Positions 35,947 to 36,022 of a stretch of DNA of 36,022 nt are shown here, piece after piece. The notes beneath the pieces are model-generated. The model searched no databases, had not been told where the DNA came from, and saw only the letters and a program-made list of their open reading frames with translations. Origin of the DNA: an uncultured bacterium. Lineage in GTDB: Bacteria; Spirochaetota; UBA4802; JAGODF01. A program made the position numbers and the translations under genes. Where the stretch lies: the NCBI GenBank assembly GCA_937921485.1, contig CAKZSV010000030.1:1-36022 (forward strand). Direction: 5' to 3'. Within the stretch, counting starts at the first letter, position 1. Every line of letters begins with the position of its first letter.

Positions 35947-35966
35947 CATATTGGTATACCAATATG
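35947..35966. promoter_or_regulatory. 20-bp perfect palindrome
   Basis: CATATTGGTATACCAATATG is exactly self-complementary. It sits after several ATATTG/CAATAT words. It could be an operator for a gene beyond the right edge or a recombination or insertion-related site; the following gene is not visible. Confidence 0.5.
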
Positions 35967-36022
35967 GTCAATTATTGATTTTTGAGCAGTTTTTGGGAAT
36001 TATTATGAATGGTTCACTTCGA

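Larger units (their letters stand above)
35712..36022. other. Terminal intergenic region with repeats
   Basis: 311 bp without a convincing gene. ACACCACT (35743-35750) and AGTGGTGT (35780-35787) form an 8-bp inverted repeat without a U-run. Beyond it lie the GCTCTGACACC repeats, GACACCATATTG twice (35891-35902 and 35925-35936) and a 20-bp palindrome. Confidence 0.6.

Overview
The window looks like chromosomal DNA of an anaerobic, diderm, motile bacterium, most likely a spirochaete (Spirochaetota). This placement is an inference from gene content: many lipoproteins with relaxed lipoboxes, a 7TM-DISM/SpoIIE phosphatase, an E. coli-type PlsB of about 890 residues next to PlsC, a 1409-residue fused acyl-CoA dehydratase activase, a DUF6485 protein and a 7TM chemotaxis receptor. 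No rRNA, tRNA, CRISPR array or complete transposase was seen.

Layout. 1-5654 (minus): a giant surface lipoprotein of at least 1551 codons, built of about 13 Ig-like (Big_5/SbsA type) repeats and running off the left edge, preceded by a FecR-domain lipoprotein. 6160-9497 (plus): a 7TM-DISM/SpoIIE phosphatase and a degenerate YchF-like GTPase. 9498-11571: accessory-looking DNA with a GCTCTGACACC repeat cluster, a DUF4867-like gene, a 120-bp hairpin element, a small two-domain DNA-binding-like protein, and a decayed reverse copy of the element. 11572-17651: a chalcone-isomerase-like protein, two lipoproteins, a CbbX/SpoVK-type AAA+ ATPase with PH-like and TerB-like parts, and an MFS transporter coupled to a lipoprotein with a methyltransferase domain. 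17844-18582: a metallo-beta-lactamase-fold gene split by a second copy of the hairpin element. 18663-30854 (minus): a dihydroorotate-dehydrogenase-like protein, a 7TM chemoreceptor, the fused activase, plsB and plsC. 31120-35711: a paralogue of the small DNA-binding-like protein, a TetR regulator with a long N-terminal extension, a hexapeptide transferase, a DUF6485 protein and a NarL-type two-component pair. The right end carries GCTCTGACACC repeats in inverted arrangement and a 20-bp palindrome.

How parts may work together. plsC and plsB lie in line on the minus strand with a gap of about 80 bp and supply the two acylations that make phosphatidic acid. A consensus-like promoter with a 16-bp perfect palindrome at the predicted start point lies upstream of plsC, and a TetR gene lies about 1 kb away, so a TetR-controlled phospholipid operon is a testable model. 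The clearest mobile-element result is at 17844-18582: removing one TTTAT repeat plus the 119-bp element restores a continuous metallo-hydrolase reading frame. This gives the pre-insertion state directly from the sequence.
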